From CAMCQY01 sp044370415 (GTDB taxonomy: Bacteria; Planctomycetota; Planctomycetia; Pirellulales; UBA1268), in assembly GCA_044370415.1 (NCBI GenBank), contig JBILVO010000075.1, forward strand, positions 1 through 18,030: a DNA stretch of 18,030 nt. Direction: 5' to 3'. The notes beneath the pieces are model-generated. The model was not told the DNA's origin. It was given only the letters and a program-made list of their open reading frames with translations, and did not search any database. The translations under genes were made by a program, and so were the position numbers. This document shows, in pieces, positions 15,901 through 18,030 of the stretch (position 1 is its first letter; the number at the start of each line of letters is the position of its first letter).

Positions 15901-16405
15901 TCTTCGGGCCGGTGGCGGGCGGGTCGTCATCCGCTTCTGGAAGACCGGCTGCGAGCAGCTCGGCGGCAGGCGGCGAGCCGGTCCACGCTGCGCCGCGGTT
16001 CACCCAGGCGACGATCGCGTCGATCTGGTCGTCGGGGAGCTTGCCGTCGGGCGGCATCTCCCACGACTCGTGGCGGATGGCGGCGACGAGGTTGCTGGCG
16101 TTGGCGTCGGCGAGATCGATCGCCGGCCCCGATTCGCCGCCGCGGAGCACTCCGACGAGGTTGTCGAGCCGCAGGCCCGCCTTCTGCTTGTCGGGGCCGT
16201 GGCAGCCGACGCAGCGTTCGACGAGCACCGGGCGGACCTTGGCCTCGAAGAACCGCAGGTCGTCTGCATCCGGCGGTGCGGCGGTGGCGGGGATCGCCAG
16301 GCATGCCAGCAGCACGGCCGGCCTCGCGGCCGTCAGCCACGCAGCTGGCATCCACGCAGCTGGCCGGCGGAGTGCGGGACGCGTAAGGGAGTGGGGAACT
16401 CGCAT
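12980..16405 (-). CDS. PSD1 protein: PSCyt1 heme site, DUF1549, DUF1553, with LamG-like insert
   Basis: An 1141-aa exported protein. A signal peptide ends near 42 (LACLAIPATAAPP). The PSCyt1 cytochrome-like segment follows with CVGCH (65-69) and a downstream EMPPDGKLP motif giving the usual methionine (M118). DUF1549 spans about 212-420, with a second CxxCH at 394-398 (GCARCHDHKFDP). DUF1553 spans about 597-845 (LARWIASPDNPLTARVLANR onward). A concanavalin/LamG-like module at about 903-1105 (FTIEAHVILQSL to WDGLIDDVRLS) interrupts DUF1553, whose conserved end (SLVDLCHVLFNSSEFLYVE) forms the C-terminus. The likely role is periplasmic or in surface polymer processing with DUF1501, unproven. The ATG at 16405 is chosen over a GTG three codons upstream; neither has a clear Shine-Dalgarno. 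Confidence 0.93.
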   Translation of the reverse strand: MRVPHSLTRPALRRPAAWMPAAWLTAARPAVLLACLAIPATAAPPDADDLRFFEAKVRPVLVERCVGCHGPDKQKAGLRLDNLVGVLRGGESGPAIDLADANASNLVAAIRHESWEMPPDGKLPDDQIDAIVAWVNRGAAWTGSPPAAELLAAGLPEADDDPPATGPKKRFKKSGITAEDRGFWAFRPVVRPALPALPAGDSLPRELARPLVHNAVDHFILARLAAEGIEPVPEADRRTLIRRLFFDLVGMPPAPADVDSFVNDPSSDAYDRLVDRLLADPRYGERMARHWLDVARYAESDGYRQDAFRPTAWRYRDYVVRAFNADMPYDRFVREQLAGDEIAPDDPDAVAATGFLRQTPYEYNIADIERSWAEVLNEVTDVTGDVFLAMGVGCARCHDHKFDPILQRDYYQLQSFFAGLRWRDDVPLVTPAEVAARTDAQRAYMAKVADLKARLRAIEEAATTEKAWAGKLPANRYPPEIQAMVLTPPSRRTPREEQLALFAMRQLTFTPAGLPDDERARYEAIAKELAEFEEAHRGDRPEPAPTTLTVGDVGPIAPPTTIAGSADAAPVEPRIPTVLGGDLPAIAPPAGGSTGRRAALARWIASPDNPLTARVLANRLWQWHFGRGLAPNTSDFGQLGGTPSHPELLDWLAAEFVSSGWSIKHLQRLIVTSAAYRRNAHPGTTGSAAAASDPHNAFVWRFDCRRLDAEQVRDAALAVAGDLDPTAGGPSVPPTKPRRGIYTTVLRNTRDAICDAFDSPDGYTSCAQRNTTTTPMQSLFLINGDWMLARARSLALTLDRSGITDDRQLAAEAIRRVTGREPTSPRLDAAVRFLAEQRSRLDDGSSTLSMALAQRMPQREGRAAVIDPAMPAAVMTVPGSKPEGERKPGEAAAKPPDGPFPVADFTIEAHVILQSLFADATVRTIASQWTGSPKQPGWSFGVTSEKSKYRPRNLIIQLAGGGSGESDGYAVVPSDIHLDLQRPYYVAASVKVSDPADRSVTFYVQDLSDNDAPLVVKRVEHPFGGTYAPPCAFAIGGRDTAADAKADGGRSVWDGLIDDVRLSVGALGRGDLLWERGAGGKVVGFWTFEEAPGFAEDASGQGRSLARGGMTLPPVRDLRRYESLVDLCHVLFNSSEFLYVE

Positions 16406-16583
16406 GCGAGGCACCGCGTCGCGACGTGTTTCGGGTGGTGGCGGCGATCCGCTACCATCCTGTCGGCCGTCAGCAGCCCGGATCCGTAGTTCGAATCCGC
16501 GGCCGCACCGGCACGAGTCCTTATATAGTAGCCCAAAAAAACGTCCCCGACTCCCCGGCGGCGTTCCGCTTCACAGGTGCCAC
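16406..16583. promoter_or_regulatory. Divergent promoter region between PSD1 and NHL genes
   Basis: A 178-bp spacer. TTATATAGTA at 16521-16530 and the following A-run (16534-16541) form the only AT-rich island. TATAGT (16524-16529) could be a -10 for the rightward NHL gene, and TACTAT or TATATA a leftward -10, but no matching -35 was found. The left half carries a tRNA-like T-arm (see findings). Confidence 0.4.
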
Positions 16584-17744
16584 ATGACGCGATTTTTCAG
16601 GTGTGTGCCGAGCCTCCTGGCCGCCGCCTGTGCGGCTGCATGCCCCTGCGAGCGGCCGGCCCGGGCGGAGGTCGCGGTGCTCGCCGGTTCGGCAGCGGGC
16701 CGCACGGAGAAGGCGGCCAAAGCCGAACTTGTCAACGAGCCCTTCGCCGTGGCGTACGACGCCGCGGGCACGCTCTACGGCGTGGAATACACGCGGGGCA
16801 ACCGGCTCTTCCGCATCGTGAAGCCGGGAGAGCCCGGGGCGGCGTCGCGGGTGGAGTTTGTCGCCGGTGCATTCCACCAGTCAGATGCGAAGCAGCCCCT
16901 GCCGCCGCAGACGACCACCGATCCGCGCGAGGTGAAGTTCAAGGGGCTGCATGACGTGGCCGTCGGCCCCGACGGCATCATCTACGTCGCCGACACCTAC
17001 GCCAGCCGCGTGTGGGCGTTCGATCCGGTGCAGGGCACCGTCCGCGGCTTCGGCGGCACTGGGAAGCCGGGATTCTCCGGTGACGGCGGTCCGGCCGTCG
17101 ACGCCGAGTTCAATCAGTCCTACTGCTGCTCGCTCACGCCCGATGGCACGGCGCTCCTGGTCGCCGACATCAAGAACTCCCGGCTGCGACAGATCGATCT
17201 GGCGAGCCGCGGCGTGTCGACGATCGTCGGCAACGGCACCCCCGGCAAGCCGGTCGACGGGGCGAAGCCGCTGGAGACGCCGCTGGCCGGTCCCCGCGCG
17301 GCCTGCATGGCCGCCGACGGCACGATCTATCTGGCGCTCCGCGAGGGCAACGCGCTGGTGGAGATCAAGGGCGGGACGGTCCGCGTTGTCGTCAACGCGT
17401 CGGGCAAGGCGGGCTACGAGGGTGACGGCGGGCCGGCCGTCGCCGCGCGGCTCGCCGGGCCGAAGTACGTGTCGCTCGACCGGCAGGGCCGCGTGCTCAT
17501 CGCCGACACCGAAAACCATTGCATCCGGCGGTACGATCCCGTCGCCGGCACGATCGACCTGGTGGCCGGCATGCCGCCGCGCGGCGGCGCGGACGTCGGC
17601 GCCGACCTGCTCGCCACGCAGCTCCTGCGGCCCCACGGCTGCTGCATCGATCCGCAGGGACGGCTCGTGATCGCCGACAGCGGCAACGACCGGGTCATCG
17701 CCGGCGACGTCTCCACGGGCAAAGAACGCCCCAGATCGCCCTGA
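16584..17744 (+). CDS. Secreted NHL-repeat beta-propeller protein
   Basis: A 386-aa protein. An N-terminal signal peptide (MTRFFRCVPSLLAAACAAA, then Cys/Pro, ending ARA near 28) precedes NHL-type beta-propeller blades. Repeated strands include GLHDVAVGPDGIIYVADTYA (121-140), ALLVADIKNSRLRQID (190-205), YVSLDRQGRVLIADTENHCI (295-314) and GCCIDPQGRLVIADSGNDRV (352-371). The linker motif GKPGFSGDGGPAVDAEF (160-176) recurs as GKAGYEGDGGPAVAARL (274-290), as commonly seen in this class. NHL propellers bind proteins or ligands; no enzyme motif is evident. The ATG at 16584 has AGGTG four bases before it. The frame is open far upstream, antisense to PSD1, but that part is a shadow. It is followed 88 nt later by a DoxX-like gene. 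Confidence 0.88.
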   Translation: MTRFFRCVPSLLAAACAAACPCERPARAEVAVLAGSAAGRTEKAAKAELVNEPFAVAYDAAGTLYGVEYTRGNRLFRIVKPGEPGAASRVEFVAGAFHQSDAKQPLPPQTTTDPREVKFKGLHDVAVGPDGIIYVADTYASRVWAFDPVQGTVRGFGGTGKPGFSGDGGPAVDAEFNQSYCCSLTPDGTALLVADIKNSRLRQIDLASRGVSTIVGNGTPGKPVDGAKPLETPLAGPRAACMAADGTIYLALREGNALVEIKGGTVRVVVNASGKAGYEGDGGPAVAARLAGPKYVSLDRQGRVLIADTENHCIRRYDPVAGTIDLVAGMPPRGGADVGADLLATQLLRPHGCCIDPQGRLVIADSGNDRVIAGDVSTGKERPRSP

Positions 17745-17832
17745 AGCCGGTCTTGCCCGGGATCGCCCGGTTCGCGACGATCTCGGTTCGACTGCGGCGT
17801 GGGCCGCGGAGAGTCCGCAGGAGCATGCGATC

Positions 17833-18030
17833 ATGGACCAGCTCACGACGGCCATGCAGGGCGCGCTGTCACTCGTCGCCCGGATGCTCCTGGCGGCGGT
17901 GTTCGTGTACAGCGCGGTCACCAGCAAGATCCCGCAGTTCAGCTCGACGGTGGACTACATGGCGCGGGAGGGCGTGCCGAATCCGAAGTTCGCCCTCTTC
18001 GGCGCGATCGGCCTGCTGCTGCTCGGAGGC
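17833..18030 (+). CDS. DoxX-family membrane protein, N-terminal part (runs off the window)
   Basis: The frame is open from the ATG at 17833 to the window end, 66 codons with no stop. CAGGAG at 17818-17823 gives a good Shine-Dalgarno with nine-base spacing. The first membrane helix is about LSLVARMLLAAVFVYSAVTS, followed by the family-typical KIPQF, a VDYMAREGVPNP loop and the start of a second helix (FALFGAIGLLLLGG). DoxX proteins are small four-helix membrane proteins, some linked to thiosulfate or quinone redox chemistry; most are uncharacterised. It probably sits in the same transcription unit as the NHL gene. Confidence 0.8.
   Translation, partial: MDQLTTAMQGALSLVARMLLAAVFVYSAVTSKIPQFSSTVDYMAREGVPNPKFALFGAIGLLLLGG

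Noticed and set aside
13343..16489. 1048-aa open frame on the plus strand
   Set aside because: It is antisense to the well-supported PSD1 gene; its His/Arg/Gly/Val-rich composition is a codon-bias shadow.

Overview
The window is high-GC bacterial DNA with the character of a planctomycete (probably Pirellulales-like). The strongest pointers are a PSD1-type cytochrome protein (PSCyt1/DUF1549/DUF1553) followed directly by a DUF1501 protein with a Tat signal, and a secreted protein ending in a planctomycete-flavoured PEP-CTERM-like tail (VPEIDP, hydrophobic stretch, Arg/Lys cluster). No rRNA, CRISPR array or insertion sequence was found. One tRNA-like arm is present, but no complete tRNA.

Layout. 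(1) 1-4153, plus strand: the C-terminal end of a phosphodiester glycosidase (NAGPA-like) protein, a PEP-CTERM-like surface protein, and 4 nt later a 900-aa three-part protein (alkaline-phosphatase-superfamily phosphodiesterase, TPR solenoid, sulfotransferase-like P-loop domain). (2) 4233-10523: a cluster of small stress and dormancy-type genes. An alpha/beta hydrolase and a baeRF-family protein overlap by ATGA on the minus strand. An HPF/RaiA-like domain fused to a cold-shock domain lies on the plus strand. An 83-aa unknown protein, Hsp20 and a phosphoribosyltransferase lie on the minus strand. Two divergent MpsC/DUF2294-family genes flank a 551-bp spacer. That spacer holds a sigma70-type promoter, several stem-loops and a very strong intrinsic terminator, and so is a candidate structured RNA of about 175 nt. 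(3) 10545-16405, minus strand: PSD1 protein, DUF1501 protein and phytanoyl-CoA-dioxygenase-like protein in one likely operon. (4) 16584 to the end, plus strand: a secreted NHL-repeat protein, then the start of a DoxX-family membrane protein cut by the window edge.

The most interesting region is the middle cluster. Its gene content (ribosome hibernation factor, release-factor-like baeRF protein, Hsp20, PRTase, dienelactone-hydrolase-like enzyme) recalls families found together in the mycobacterial DosR dormancy regulon. There the PRTase and hydrolase domains occur fused in one protein, as I recall it. I infer a translation-arrest and protein-protection module, with the MpsC pair and the candidate RNA at its right edge. 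All calls come from reading motifs by eye; no database search was run.
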